A stretch of DNA of 40,882 nt from CAYJAZ01 sp964370095 (GTDB lineage: Bacteria > Desulfobacterota > Desulfovibrionia > Desulfovibrionales > Desulfovibrionaceae), in the NCBI GenBank assembly GCA_964370095.1, contig CAYJHJ010000011.1, forward strand, positions 1-40,882, in the 5' to 3' direction. Position 1 is the first letter of the stretch, and every line of letters begins with the position of its first letter. Made by a program: the position numbers and the translations under genes. Below are positions 24,047 to 34,700 of this stretch, piece after piece. The notes below the pieces were generated by a model. It ran no database searches, had not been told where the DNA came from, and worked only from the letters and a program-made list of their open reading frames with translations.

Positions 24047-24173
24047 GAAAAAAATTCAATCTGGATTTAAGTAAAAAAAACAATAAGATAATTAGAATTG
24101 AAAAATCAAGTAAAAATTGAAAATTATTATATAAATTTTTTATTCAAAATATCTTATTTATTTAAGATTTTCC

Positions 24174-24202
24174 TTTACATAAAGCCTATTATTCTGTATT
24201 TT
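24174..24202 (+). promoter_or_regulatory. Candidate promoter of the type I secretion operon
   Basis: TTTACA (24174-24179), 17 bp, then TATTTT (24197-24202). The ATG of the exporter gene starts 7 bases after the -10, so the transcript would begin at or next to the start codon. No ribosome binding site is visible before that ATG. The remainder of the 360-bp spacer holds only the trp leader region on the other strand. Confidence 0.4.
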
Positions 24203-24208
24203 ATTTTT

Positions 24209-26440
24209 ATGCCAAAAAGTGAAAACATACTCCCCCTCATCCAAATGATATGCCTTTTAGCAAAGTATAAAGGTTTCCAAATCGATCCCTATGTTTTGCA
24301 GGCTAATTCATATAACACTGATGCAATTTTTAGTGTGATGGCTCGAATGGGCTTTCCTACACGCACTGTGGCTATGCCGCTTGAAGCAATTCATGAAAAA
24401 AGCTTGCCATGCCTTTTAGTGCTTGCTTCACCAGCAGAAAATATGCCTAATCGGGCTTGCGTTTTGCTGCAAAAAAATACTCAAGAAAACTCTAAAGAAG
24501 AGGGTAGCCAAGAAAATTATACTTTGATTTTAAGTGATAATGCTCCTTCTCATTCCACTTTTACAAAAGAAGAATTGGCTAAAATCTATACCGGCTATGC
24601 AGTTTTTCCGGCTTTGAATGAATTTGATGAAAACTCAGCAAGTACTTCTTATGCTTCTGAAATACTTGAAGAAGAAATAGATAATCATCACTGGTTTTGG
24701 AATATTTTTTCACGCTCACTACCTCTTTATAAAAATGTTTTTTTAGCTTCTATTGTTATTAACTGTTTTGTGCTTGCTTCACCACTTTTTGTAATGAATG
24801 TTTATGATAGAGTTATTCCAAATAATGCCATTGATACTTTATGGGTTTTGGCTATTGGGGTATGCATAGCTTATATTGCTGATTTTATTTTAAAAGTTCT
24901 TCGTTCTTATTTTGTTGATTTAGCAGGCAAAAACACGGATGCAATTGCTTCTTCACGTATAATGGAAAAGCTTTTAAAAACAAAACTCTCAGCAATGCCA
25001 CGTTCAACGGGTTTACTTATTAACCGCGTTCGTGAATTTGAGCAAATTCGTGATTTTATTGGCTCAACCACATTAATTACTTTGCTTGATATTCCTTTTA
25101 TTTTAATATTTATTTTGATTATTGGCTTTTTGGCAGGCCCCTTGGTTATTATTCCTATAATTATCTTACCAATTATGCTTACAATTGCATATTTATTTCA
25201 AATTCCCTTGAAAAAAACAATGAATACTCAATTTAAACTTAGCGAATCAAAAAACGCTGTTCTTATTGATGCCATGATAGGACTTGAAACAGTAAAAACT
25301 AATTTATTGCAAAGTGTCATTCAAGATAAATATGATTGTGAAAGCATTAAAAGTGCTGAAGCAAGCTCGCAATCAAAACGCATGAATATGCTGGCAACTT
25401 CAAGCAACCAGCTTGTAGGGGCACTTGCAAGTACATCTGTTATTATTATGGGAACTTACCTTATTTCTGCAGGTGAAATGAGCATGGGCTCACTTATTGC
25501 CGTTGTAATTTTGATGGGCAGGGTTATAGGCTCGCTCACTCAATTAGCAAATGTAATTTTGGTTTGGCAAAAAACCTTGCTTTCAAAAAAGAAATTAGAT
25601 GCTCTTATGATTTTGGAAGAAGAAAATTCAAGCTCTTCCTCACTTGTTTTACCTGCTGAAGAATCAAGCCTTACAGCTTCTTTGAAAGTAGAAAATCTTT
25701 CCTTTACATATCCTAAAGACGAAAAAGTTGTGCTTGATAACCTTACTTTTGAAATAAAACCGGGAGAAAAAGTTGCTCTTATTGGGCACAGCGGTTCAGG
25801 AAAATCCACATTACTTAAGTTATTAATGTCTCTTTATGAACCTAATCAGGGCAGAATTCTTCTCGATAATTTAGAAATAAGACATATTCACACAGCCTTA
25901 TTGCGTGCCAAAATAGGCTATTTATCACAAGATCCATTTTTATTTACAGGCACAATTCTTGAAAATATATCCATGGGAGCTCTTGGAGTTTCACAATATA
26001 GAATTATGAAAGCCGCTGAAATTGCAGGTGTTTTAGATTTTACTAAACATTTTTCACAAGGGCTTATGACAGGTGTTGGGGAAAGAGGGAATAATTTGTC
26101 AGGCGGGCAAAAGCAAGCCGTTGCATTAGCAAGAACCCTCATCAGAGACCCTCAAATTTTATTGCTTGATGAGCCTACTGCATCTTTAGACAATGAAAGT
26201 GAACGTATTTTTGTGCAAAGAGCAAAGTTTGCATTTAAAGATAAAACAGTGCTTCTTTCTTCGCACAAGCCTATGCTTTTATCGCTTGCAGAGAGGGCAA
26301 TTATTTTAGAGCATGGCAAGTTGATAAGCTCAACAGCAAAGATTGAAAAAAATCCTTCAAAAACCACGCAAGAAAATACTATGCAAAGGGTTGATAGTTT
26401 TAATAATTTAGGCACAACTCTTCATCTTCCTCAAAAATAG
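24209..26440 (+). CDS. Type I secretion ABC exporter, LapB/HlyB type
   Basis: A 743-residue inner-membrane ATPase and permease of a type I secretion system. The N-terminal 130 residues form a C39-like domain. The Cys and His expected of an active C39 peptidase are not where they should be (IQMICLLAKYKG, RACVLLQ), so the cargo is probably bound but not cleaved. The membrane domain spans about 175-460. The ATPase shows Walker A GHSGSGKST (526-534), signature LSGGQ (630-634) and Walker B QILLLDEP (649-656). The ATG at 24209 was preferred over a TTG at 24098, which would add 37 residues unlike the family. It is followed by the HlyD-type adaptor after 27 bp. Confidence 0.92.
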   Translation: MPKSENILPLIQMICLLAKYKGFQIDPYVLQANSYNTDAIFSVMARMGFPTRTVAMPLEAIHEKSLPCLLVLASPAENMPNRACVLLQKNTQENSKEEGSQENYTLILSDNAPSHSTFTKEELAKIYTGYAVFPALNEFDENSASTSYASEILEEEIDNHHWFWNIFSRSLPLYKNVFLASIVINCFVLASPLFVMNVYDRVIPNNAIDTLWVLAIGVCIAYIADFILKVLRSYFVDLAGKNTDAIASSRIMEKLLKTKLSAMPRSTGLLINRVREFEQIRDFIGSTTLITLLDIPFILIFILIIGFLAGPLVIIPIIILPIMLTIAYLFQIPLKKTMNTQFKLSESKNAVLIDAMIGLETVKTNLLQSVIQDKYDCESIKSAEASSQSKRMNMLATSSNQLVGALASTSVIIMGTYLISAGEMSMGSLIAVVILMGRVIGSLTQLANVILVWQKTLLSKKKLDALMILEEENSSSSSLVLPAEESSLTASLKVENLSFTYPKDEKVVLDNLTFEIKPGEKVALIGHSGSGKSTLLKLLMSLYEPNQGRILLDNLEIRHIHTALLRAKIGYLSQDPFLFTGTILENISMGALGVSQYRIMKAAEIAGVLDFTKHFSQGLMTGVGERGNNLSGGQKQAVALARTLIRDPQILLLDEPTASLDNESERIFVQRAKFAFKDKTVLLSSHKPMLLSLAERAIILEHGKLISSTAKIEKNPSKTTQENTMQRVDSFNNLGTTLHLPQK

Positions 26441-26467
26441 AAAAGCATTGTATAAAAGAGAATATGT

Positions 26468-27781
26468 ATGGAATTAAAAACACGCTTATACCATAAAAAT
26501 CTACAATTAAATGCACTTGAAGAAAAGAAAGTTCTTCAATCAAGTTTATTACTTTGGGCTGTGTACTGTGTTTTTTTAATTTTAATTGTTTGGGCTTATT
26601 TTGCTGAAATTGATGAAATCAGCCGAGGCTTAGGGCAGGTGGTGCCAAGCTCAAGAGTGCAGATTATTCAAAACCTCGAAGGCGGAATTTTGAGTGAAAT
26701 TTTGGTTTCAGAAGGTGATACTGTTGATAAAGAAACTATTTTGGCTCGCCTTGAAAATACTCACGCGCAAAGCCTTTATCAAGATAATCTAGCAAAAATT
26801 TATGAAAACTTGGCTTCCATTGCAAGGCTTGAAGCAAGAATTAATAATTCTAAACCTGATTACCCAGAAGAATTACTAGAAAATCAAAACCTTATTGAAA
26901 GAAGCAATTCTTTGCTTGAGGCTGAAATCAGGCAAGATATGGCTGAAATAGATGTGCTTGAAAGCCAAAAACAAGTGAAAGAACAAGAAATTTTAGAGCA
27001 AGAAGAATTGAAAAAGCAATTAGAAAAGAGCTTGCAACTTGCTGAAAAACAAAGAGATTTAGCAAAGCCCTTGCTTCAATCAAGAGCTTATGCTCAAATT
27101 GACTTTGTAAACCTTGAGCAAAGTGTGCAGAATTTTTCTTCCCAACTTTCTGTTTTAGAGTTTACTTTGCCAAAACTTTATACAGGTTTAGAAGAAGTTG
27201 AAAACAAACTAATAGCCTATACAGCAGAAAAAGAAACAAATTTACGCAAAGAAATTAATCTTTTGGAGGCAGAGCTTTCTTCCTTACGGGAAAGCCTTCG
27301 TTCCGGAAGCGACAGATTAACAAGAACAGATGTTCGTTCACCTGTGAATGGTATAGTGAAAAGCATTTATATAAACACCCTAGGTGGTGTTGTTCGTCCT
27401 GCTGAACCTATTATGGAAATTGTTCCTCTTGATGATGATTTAGTGGTTGAGGCAAAAATTAATCCTACCGATATTGCTTTTATCTATGCCGGTGAACCTG
27501 CTTTAGTAAAGCTTACAGCTTATGATTTTTCAATCTATGGAGCAATAGAAGGCGTGGTTGAGCATATTTCAGCAGATACTCTTGAAGATAAAAATGGGAA
27601 TATTTTCTATGCTGTAAAGATTAGAACAAAGGAAACCAAGCAAAAAGAAGGGCAGGAAAAATTGCCTATTCTTCCGGGCATGCAGGCACAAGTGGATATT
27701 ATTACAGGAAAAAAATCAATCCTTGACTATATTTTAAAACCAATCTTAAAGTCAACACAAAACGCCTTGTCAGAGAGGTAA
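26468..27781 (+). CDS. HlyD-family periplasmic adaptor of type I secretion
   Basis: A 437-residue membrane-fusion protein that bridges the ABC exporter to the TolC-type channel. One TM segment at about 26-45 is followed by a lipoyl-like half motif QNLEGGILSEILVSEGD (68-84). A long coiled-coil hairpin spans about 95-285, and the second lipoyl half is DVRSPVNGIVKSIYI. The beta-barrel part (about 310-410) ends in LPILPGMQAQVDIITGKKS. The start ATG is 27 bp after the exporter stop. Its size and motifs match LapC/HlyD adaptors. Confidence 0.93.
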   Translation: MELKTRLYHKNLQLNALEEKKVLQSSLLLWAVYCVFLILIVWAYFAEIDEISRGLGQVVPSSRVQIIQNLEGGILSEILVSEGDTVDKETILARLENTHAQSLYQDNLAKIYENLASIARLEARINNSKPDYPEELLENQNLIERSNSLLEAEIRQDMAEIDVLESQKQVKEQEILEQEELKKQLEKSLQLAEKQRDLAKPLLQSRAYAQIDFVNLEQSVQNFSSQLSVLEFTLPKLYTGLEEVENKLIAYTAEKETNLRKEINLLEAELSSLRESLRSGSDRLTRTDVRSPVNGIVKSIYINTLGGVVRPAEPIMEIVPLDDDLVVEAKINPTDIAFIYAGEPALVKLTAYDFSIYGAIEGVVEHISADTLEDKNGNIFYAVKIRTKETKQKEGQEKLPILPGMQAQVDIITGKKSILDYILKPILKSTQNALSER

Positions 27782-27804
27782 GGTTTGGTATAGCGGTAAA
27801 TATT

Positions 27805-30030
27805 ATGGCACAATACACCAAGAAAACATATGCTCTGATAGTTTCACTTTTAGGGCTTACAATAACCACTCTTGTTGGCTTTCTTTATTTTTTTCAGCCT
27901 GCAGTTCTTAAGCAATTAGACCTTGAAATTTATGATTTCTTTCTTGAGCAAAGCATTGATAACACGCCACACCCTATCCCTGTTATTTTGGATATTGACG
28001 AAGCAAGCCTTGAAAAATATGGTCAATGGCCTTGGAGCAGATATCGCCTTGCAAAAATAAATGATATTCTTCTTTCACATGGGGCTTTGGCTGTTGCACT
28101 GGATATTGTTTTGGCTGAGGAAGACAGAACTTCGCCGGAGCTTTTAAAGAAAACACTCAATGCAGAACTTGGTGTTGACCTTGATTTTTTGAATCTTCCT
28201 GAAGAATTATATGATAATGATGCGTATTTTGCAAAAAGTTTGATAGATAAACCAATTGTTCTAGGCTCTTATTTACGTTTTGCCGAAAATGAAGCTTTTT
28301 CAGAAGAAGAAAGAAAAGTTTTTGATAAATCTGTGCCTAATGCTATTGAATTTCAAAAAGATAATGCAATTCCTGCCATCACATATTTGCCAAAACCAAC
28401 AGGTGTAACCATGCCTATACCTGAGCTTGCTGAAAATGGGCAATTAGCCTTTTTTAATATTGCAATGGATGATGATGGCATTGCACGTTCTGCACAGATG
28501 GTGGTTTCTGTTGATGGTAAAATTTTTCCTTCCTTAGCTGTTAAAGCTCTTATGCTTGCTACAAAACAAAAGGCTTTGCGAATTAATAGTAATGAATACG
28601 GCCTTGAATCTATTGTTATAGGGCGAGGTAAAAATTCTTTCAATGTTCCTTTAAGTAATGAAGGTATGCTGAATATTCCTTATCAAGGGCCAAGCAAGAC
28701 TTTTCCATATATTTCTGCAGCAGATCTTTTAGACGGAAAGGTTGACCCAAGTCTTATAAAAAATAAAATAGTCTTTATAGGCACTTCTGCAGCGGGTTTG
28801 CTTGATATAAGGGCAACCCCCTTAGATACTTTTTTTCCGGGGGTTGAGGTTCATGCAAATATCTTAGACTCTATTTTGACGCAAAACTTTATTCTTACGC
28901 CAAATTGGGTAATTGGGCTTCAGCTATGCTTGCTTTTCTTAAACGGATTAATTTTTACTATAATTTTCAGCAAGGTACGCCCGGCCTATACTATGACAAC
29001 CTTGTTGGCTTTTGCAGCACTTTATTTTTGGATTTCATGGTATCTTTATCAAAAAGATTATTTTATTTCGCCTCTTTGGCAGATTTTGCTTATATTTGTT
29101 TTAGGCTTAGGGCTTACAGCAGTTCGTTTTTGGTGGGAAGAAAAAGATAAAAGAAAATTACGTAATATTTTCGGGCGTTATGTTTCGCCTGATGTAGTTG
29201 CTCGTATTGTTGAGCATGGCGATATTATGCTTGAAGGTGAAGAACGCGAACTTTCTATCATGTTTACTGACGTGCGTGGATTTACGTCTATAAGCGAAAA
29301 ATTCTCTCCGCAAGAAGTGCTTTCCATTCTCAATAATTATTTTACTCCTATGACAGCCCTTGTAAGAAGTGCTGAAGGCACACTTGATAAATTTATCGGT
29401 GATGCAATTATGGCTTTTTGGAATGCACCGCTTAATATTGAAAACCATGCTCAAAAAGCTGTTTTAACAGCAATCAATATGCTTGAAGAACTTGAAAATA
29501 TTAATATAGGCATAAAAGAAAATTATGGCATCACTTTAAACATGGGTGTTGGAATACATATTGGCCCTGCTTATGTTGGAAATATGGGCAGTGCTGACTT
29601 AACCTCATATACTGTTATCGGTGATACAGTAAACACAGCTTCACGCCTTGAGGGGCTTTGCTCAAAATTTGGTTTTAGAATTATTATCAGTGGCGAAGTG
29701 GTGGATAAAATTGAGAATAAAGTTATTCCTGTTGCAAATTTGCGAGTGAAAGGGCGTTCAACACCTATAGAAATTTATACTGTTTTTTCTGAAAGAGAAA
29801 GTGATCTTTTTAAAGATGAAATAGATGAATACCTTATCGCATATAACTTATTTAGAGAATGTATTGATAAAAAAGATAAGATATTGCTTAAAAAAACAAT
29901 AAAATTGTTTGAAATCTTGTCTGAAAAATATAGCAGAGGTGTATATAAAGAATATTCAGAAAATTGCCTTGCCATGCAAGTTACAGAAACAGATGAATGG
30001 AACAGCGTTTGGACGCTTACAAGTAAGTAA
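27805..30030 (+). CDS. CHASE2-domain class III adenylate cyclase
   Basis: A 741-residue membrane protein. TM1 spans about 10-30, an extracytoplasmic CHASE2 sensor about 35-365 (starting LDLEIYDFF, VILDIDEASLEKYGQWPW), and three more TM segments about 368-445. A class III cyclase domain spans about 480-660. Metal aspartates are Asp489 in FTDVRGF and Asp533 in FIGDAIMAFW. Lys529 and Thr603 sit at the purine-specifying positions and fit ATP rather than GTP. Asn610 and Arg614 in GDTVNTASRLEG fit the transition-state pair. It should make cAMP in response to an extracytoplasmic signal. It lies inside the secretion operon, 23 bp after the adaptor gene. Confidence 0.9.
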   Translation: MAQYTKKTYALIVSLLGLTITTLVGFLYFFQPAVLKQLDLEIYDFFLEQSIDNTPHPIPVILDIDEASLEKYGQWPWSRYRLAKINDILLSHGALAVALDIVLAEEDRTSPELLKKTLNAELGVDLDFLNLPEELYDNDAYFAKSLIDKPIVLGSYLRFAENEAFSEEERKVFDKSVPNAIEFQKDNAIPAITYLPKPTGVTMPIPELAENGQLAFFNIAMDDDGIARSAQMVVSVDGKIFPSLAVKALMLATKQKALRINSNEYGLESIVIGRGKNSFNVPLSNEGMLNIPYQGPSKTFPYISAADLLDGKVDPSLIKNKIVFIGTSAAGLLDIRATPLDTFFPGVEVHANILDSILTQNFILTPNWVIGLQLCLLFLNGLIFTIIFSKVRPAYTMTTLLAFAALYFWISWYLYQKDYFISPLWQILLIFVLGLGLTAVRFWWEEKDKRKLRNIFGRYVSPDVVARIVEHGDIMLEGEERELSIMFTDVRGFTSISEKFSPQEVLSILNNYFTPMTALVRSAEGTLDKFIGDAIMAFWNAPLNIENHAQKAVLTAINMLEELENINIGIKENYGITLNMGVGIHIGPAYVGNMGSADLTSYTVIGDTVNTASRLEGLCSKFGFRIIISGEVVDKIENKVIPVANLRVKGRSTPIEIYTVFSERESDLFKDEIDEYLIAYNLFRECIDKKDKILLKKTIKLFEILSEKYSRGVYKEYSENCLAMQVTETDEWNSVWTLTSK

Positions 30031-30067
30031 ATTAACAATTTATATTGGATAAATTATAGGAGTTGAA

Positions 30068-31633
30068 ATGGAATTAAATAGTTTTGCAAATGATGGTTAT
30101 GTTGTTGATGTGCCTTATGTAAATGGATTTTTTAAAGAGCTTACACCTTCTTATCTTAAATTTTTGCTGATGTTGCAGCAATGCGATTTGCCTGAACGTG
30201 ATGAGAATGAGCCTTTGCGTTACCTTGAACTTGGTTTTGGGCAAGGCAGTTCGCTTTCTATTCACGCAGTTTCCTGCGAAGGTGATTTTTGGGGAACGGA
30301 TTTTAACCCTGTTCATGTTTTGACTGCTCAAAAAAATATTCAGAAAGCACAAGCAAAGGCCCAAATTTTATGCGATTCTTTTGGTGAATTGGCACATAAA
30401 AGCAAAAATGGTTTGTTGCCGAATTTCGATGTTATTGTTCTTCACGGCATTTGGTCATGGATTAATGCTGAAAACCGTGAGCATATACTCAACATTATAT
30501 CACATTCATTAAAAACAGGCGGTATTGTGTATGTGAGTTATAATGCTTTACCCGGCTTTGCAAACTTCACACCTGTGCGTGATTTTCTAACATACCATGC
30601 TTCAGCACACAGCCATTCAACAGACAGTAGTATTGAAAGATTCAAGCAAGGTTATGAGTTATTGAGCAAAGTTAAAGATAATGGCTCTCAATTTTTTCAA
30701 GCAAATCCTGTTTCAGGCAAAAAGTTTGAAGATTTGGCAAACAAAAACCTTGCATATTTGGTGCATGAATATATGAATAAAGATTGGGACTGTTTTTATT
30801 TTAAAGATGTTGCCAAAGATATGCAAAAAGCAAAATGTTCTTTTGTGGCTTCTGCAAGGCCGCTCACATCACTTGGCATGTTGTTGCCCGATGAAGTGAA
30901 AAAAATTATGGAAGGCATGAAAGATATCAGCATGATAGAAACTTTGCGAGATTATGTTCATAACACTCAATTTAGGTGTGATATTTTCTCAAAAGGAAGA
31001 AATATTCTTGATTTGCCGATTTTTGTTGAAAGATTTGATAACTTGAAAATTACTTTGCTCACACAAAAAGAAAATCTGAACTATAGAATAGCAACCCCTA
31101 TTGGCGAAGTGCAGTGCAAGGAAGAAGTTTATAAGCCTTTGATTGAATTTTTGGCTTCTGATAATTATGCAGCAAAAAGTATAAAAGATATTAGAGAGAT
31201 TGAAGAATATAAAAATATTTCTGTTCTTTTGGAAGTGCTTTTGCTTCTTGTGGGTTCGGGCATAATTCATCCTGTTGAAGAAAATTCAGCAGAAATTATG
31301 AAGAAACTTGAAGGGCAATGTTCACGCTTGAATAACTTTATCTTTCAAGAGAATTTGCGTAATAAGCAGTTATATTTCATGGCTTCGCCTGTTATTGGTG
31401 GAGGTGTGCAGACTTCCACACTTGATCAAGCCTTTATTTTTGCAGGAAAAAATAATTGTAAAGCTCTTGAAGAGCGCGTAAATTATGTTAATGATTTATT
31501 TGTAAACAATGGATTAAAGCTTTCAAAAGATGGCGAAGAGCTTGCAGGGGATAATTTGCTTGCACATATTAAAGAAATGGCAGTAGAGTTTGAAAAACGC
31601 TTACCTTTATTAAAAGCTTTGAAATTAGTCTAG
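30068..31633 (+). CDS. SAM-dependent methyltransferase with a MethyTransf_Reg-type region
   Basis: A 521-residue cytosolic protein. The SAM-binding motif I is YLELGFGQGSS at 52-62, followed by GTDFNPVHV (76-84) as the acidic loop. FDVIVLHGIWSWI lies at about 119-131. The middle region (about 220-310) resembles the methyltransferase regulatory domain family, and the C-terminal third (about 340-515) looks like the extra domain often attached to it. The substrate is unknown; it could be a protein or a glycan. AGGAG precedes the ATG, 37 bp after the cyclase stop, so it is probably the last gene of the secretion operon. Confidence 0.8.
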   Translation: MELNSFANDGYVVDVPYVNGFFKELTPSYLKFLLMLQQCDLPERDENEPLRYLELGFGQGSSLSIHAVSCEGDFWGTDFNPVHVLTAQKNIQKAQAKAQILCDSFGELAHKSKNGLLPNFDVIVLHGIWSWINAENREHILNIISHSLKTGGIVYVSYNALPGFANFTPVRDFLTYHASAHSHSTDSSIERFKQGYELLSKVKDNGSQFFQANPVSGKKFEDLANKNLAYLVHEYMNKDWDCFYFKDVAKDMQKAKCSFVASARPLTSLGMLLPDEVKKIMEGMKDISMIETLRDYVHNTQFRCDIFSKGRNILDLPIFVERFDNLKITLLTQKENLNYRIATPIGEVQCKEEVYKPLIEFLASDNYAAKSIKDIREIEEYKNISVLLEVLLLLVGSGIIHPVEENSAEIMKKLEGQCSRLNNFIFQENLRNKQLYFMASPVIGGGVQTSTLDQAFIFAGKNNCKALEERVNYVNDLFVNNGLKLSKDGEELAGDNLLAHIKEMAVEFEKRLPLLKALKLV

Positions 31634-31668
31634 CTTTTATTATATTATTTTTAGCATTTTGATAAACA

Positions 31669-31703
31669 AAAAAGCCTCGTATTTTATAGATACGAGGCTT
31701 TTT
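31669..31703. terminator. Bidirectional terminator between the methyltransferase and giant-protein genes
   Basis: A 14-bp perfect stem (AAAAAGCCTCGTAT at 31669-31682 with its complement at 31690-31703) and a 7-base loop. It has an A-run on the left and a T-run on the right, so it can stop transcription from both convergent genes. Confidence 0.9.
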
Positions 31704-31733
31704 AGTATTTATGTTTAGAATTTACGGTAAGAA

Positions 31734-34700
31734 TTATGTAAGGAATGTAAATTCAACACCACCACCAAGAGTTACAGTGGAACCATGCGAATCATAGCTA
31801 TATTCAGTTCCAAGATATTCAATACTATCGCCAGCAGCAACCTTAAACGCAGCATCTCCATTTGTATCTAGAGTAATATTAGTAATTTCAATCGGGTTAT
31901 TTCCTGAACTAGAAATGATGTCAAATCTATAAAAATCTGAAGTCCCGATAGTAATGAAATCACTAGTATACTCATCAGCAAAAATTGAAATCGCTTGCCC
32001 ACTCACATCAAGTGTATCATTCGATGTAGCCTCAGCCCAAACTTCTCCAAAGTTTGAATATGTAATTGTATGGCTATCAACGTTTGAAGTACCATAAACA
32101 GTATTGCCCTCGGCTTTTGTTACTGTGTATGTAACATCTATATTATAGTCATCTAGCCAAAGTTCATCACTGTTGTTTGTAGTTTGAACATTTTTAACAT
32201 CATAAATAGTAAGTTTATTATAGCTTACCCAGCCGTTTTTTGCAATTAAAGCAATTGTTTGAGGATTATTCATTGTAAAGACAACATCATCGCCTGCAGC
32301 TCTGACAGATCTAAAGCCCGGATTATCATTATCAGTATAACGTATAAAGGTATTATTTGAATTTGCTGTGGTTATGTTTCCGTCATATGTAATTGTAAAA
32401 CTTTTATCCGTTATCAATTCACCCTGACCGGTGTTGCTTATTGTGGCATTTGTGATATTAGTTCCTACACCATCTAAGCTTCCATTTAGAAAATAAGCTT
32501 TAGAACTTGTATATTCATAATCAGCAATAGTTCCACCATCAGCAGTAAAGCCCATGAAAGTAACGCCATTAACTTTAACACCATGAATATCGTCGCTTGT
32601 ATCTTGAGTGCCATCTGAGTTGATAACATAGGTATAGTTGGTAACAGCATCTAATTTAACTGTATCGTTATTTCCACCATTACTCTCAGCAATTTCAAAG
32701 TTTTTATAGGTTACTCCATCTACAATAAAGTTGCTAGGGGTGGTAGGGTCAAAAGTTACCTCGCCGTTAAGGTTTAAGACGGTATCCCTATCTCCGGCAG
32801 CACCTTGGTTACCTGCATCGATTGTTTTGAAATCATAGAAGATTGCTGAATTATTAAATTTTTCGCCTACTGTATAGGTAATATTATCGTAAAGCGAATG
32901 TGTGAGGTGAAGAATATCGAATTCATTACTGCTTGTCATGCTTGTAAAGCCGGAATATGTGGCTTGATTTGCATTATTAGTATCACCCACAACGAAAGAT
33001 GCTTCATTTGCTGTTACTGTAAGTTTATTTCCTGCACCTGCTAAACCAGTAGTAGTCACAGCTCCTGTTCCTGAAACATTGGCAAATCCGGCAAAATTAG
33101 TGCCGTCAACTAAACCGGTAACACTGAAGGCATCTGAAGCAAAAAGCTCTATGTTATTAAAGTTAGTTGCTGTTCTTCCATTACCCTGTATTTGCTCAAA
33201 GCCTTCCACTTTTACAGTATTATTTATCTTACCAGTTTCATGATTATAAGTGGCATTTTGAATATCTATACGCAAATCTAATTGGTCGTTGTTAGTATCG
33301 TCAAAATTAGCAATGATATGAGTGAAGTCATTGAATGTTATGTTACTTAAATCAGTATTACCATTAAGCACAGTGAATGAATTTACCGCGGATAAGGCAA
33401 CTAAAATATTTGTATTTGTGTTCGGGTCTTCAATGAAAGTGAATTTGCCTGTGCCTGCACTGTTTATTGCAAGAGTTTTTGCATTAAGATCAGCTGATGG
33501 TATATTGCCTGATGACAAGGTTGCAACATTAAGCGTGGTATCGCCTGAAACAGAAGTAGGGTTACTGAGAACTAAATTACCGTTTGTAGGAGAGCCTTCA
33601 AAATTTTTATAGATAATGCCATTTGCTTCTATGTAGCCTTCAGCAGTTATTGAGTAGTCAGTTAGTACATCAAATTCTAAAGTGTCAGTGCCTGCACCCG
33701 CGTCAACTATGCCAAAGCCTTTGTATGCAGTGTATGTCTTGGTAGGGTCGTTAAGTAAAGTGTCATTAAGTTGAGTTATCGTACCTGTTGAAGCATTATA
33801 TGTGTCATTACCTGTTGAAAAAGTAAGCGTGCTTAAAGCATTGCCTGTGATTTCTTTAAAATCGAGGTATAAAGTACCATCAATTTCGGCTTGGCTTGTA
33901 GGAGTAGCATCCACACCACCCTGCTGTGTCGGTGTCAGCACATTAACACTTGCAGCATAGTGCTCATTAATTTCTAAATCATTCTGTAGAACAGTCGTGG
34001 CGGATGTGCGCCCATAGACATTATGGAAGTCATAAAATTTTGCATAGGTTTTAACGGCTTCATCCGGACCCGTTAAATCCATTTGAAGATAATCATTAGT
34101 TCCATCATTATAAAGAATAAAATTATTGTAAGTATAAAGTGATGCGGGTTTATTATCTACACTGGCATATACTTTTTCAAAGTTTTTCAAACTATTTGCC
34201 GCTCTTAATTCATCTCCGTAGTAGAATAATCCCGTTATGGTGTTAGAACCTCCAACTTGCAATGCTTGCGCATATTCGCGTGAGTCGAATATAAGAGTGT
34301 CCTCACCACCACCGGCATCAATTGTTCCAACTCTTTGAAATGTGACATTATTGTATGTAACATATGCACCACCATTATTACCTATAGTATAAAAATCTGT
34401 AAACGTTTCACCAGCGGCAGTACCGGTTAAATTCATACTACTACTGACACTGCCGCTAAAATTAGGTGTAAGGTCTCCATTTATAATATCAACATTCTTA
34501 AAAGTATGATTATAGTCTTTCCCATTTTCTGTGAATGCAACATTAATTGTGTTGTTGGCAGAAGATGTAACAGTTGCACTTGCAATAGATTCATCAATAT
34601 CAAGAGCAAATGTAATATCATTCTCGTCTACACCTCCACTAGCTTTGATAAATGTAACATCGCCAAAGTTATTTATTGTAGTATTATCTGAAGAACCTAT

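Noticed and set aside
24098..24208. A TTG start adding 37 residues to the ABC exporter
   Set aside because: The added stretch is A+T-driven and unlike the family; the C39-like domain starts at the ATG at 24209.
24209..24600. Active C39 peptidase in the exporter N-terminus
   Set aside because: The Cys of the usual QxxxCG motif and the later His are missing, so the domain is degenerate.
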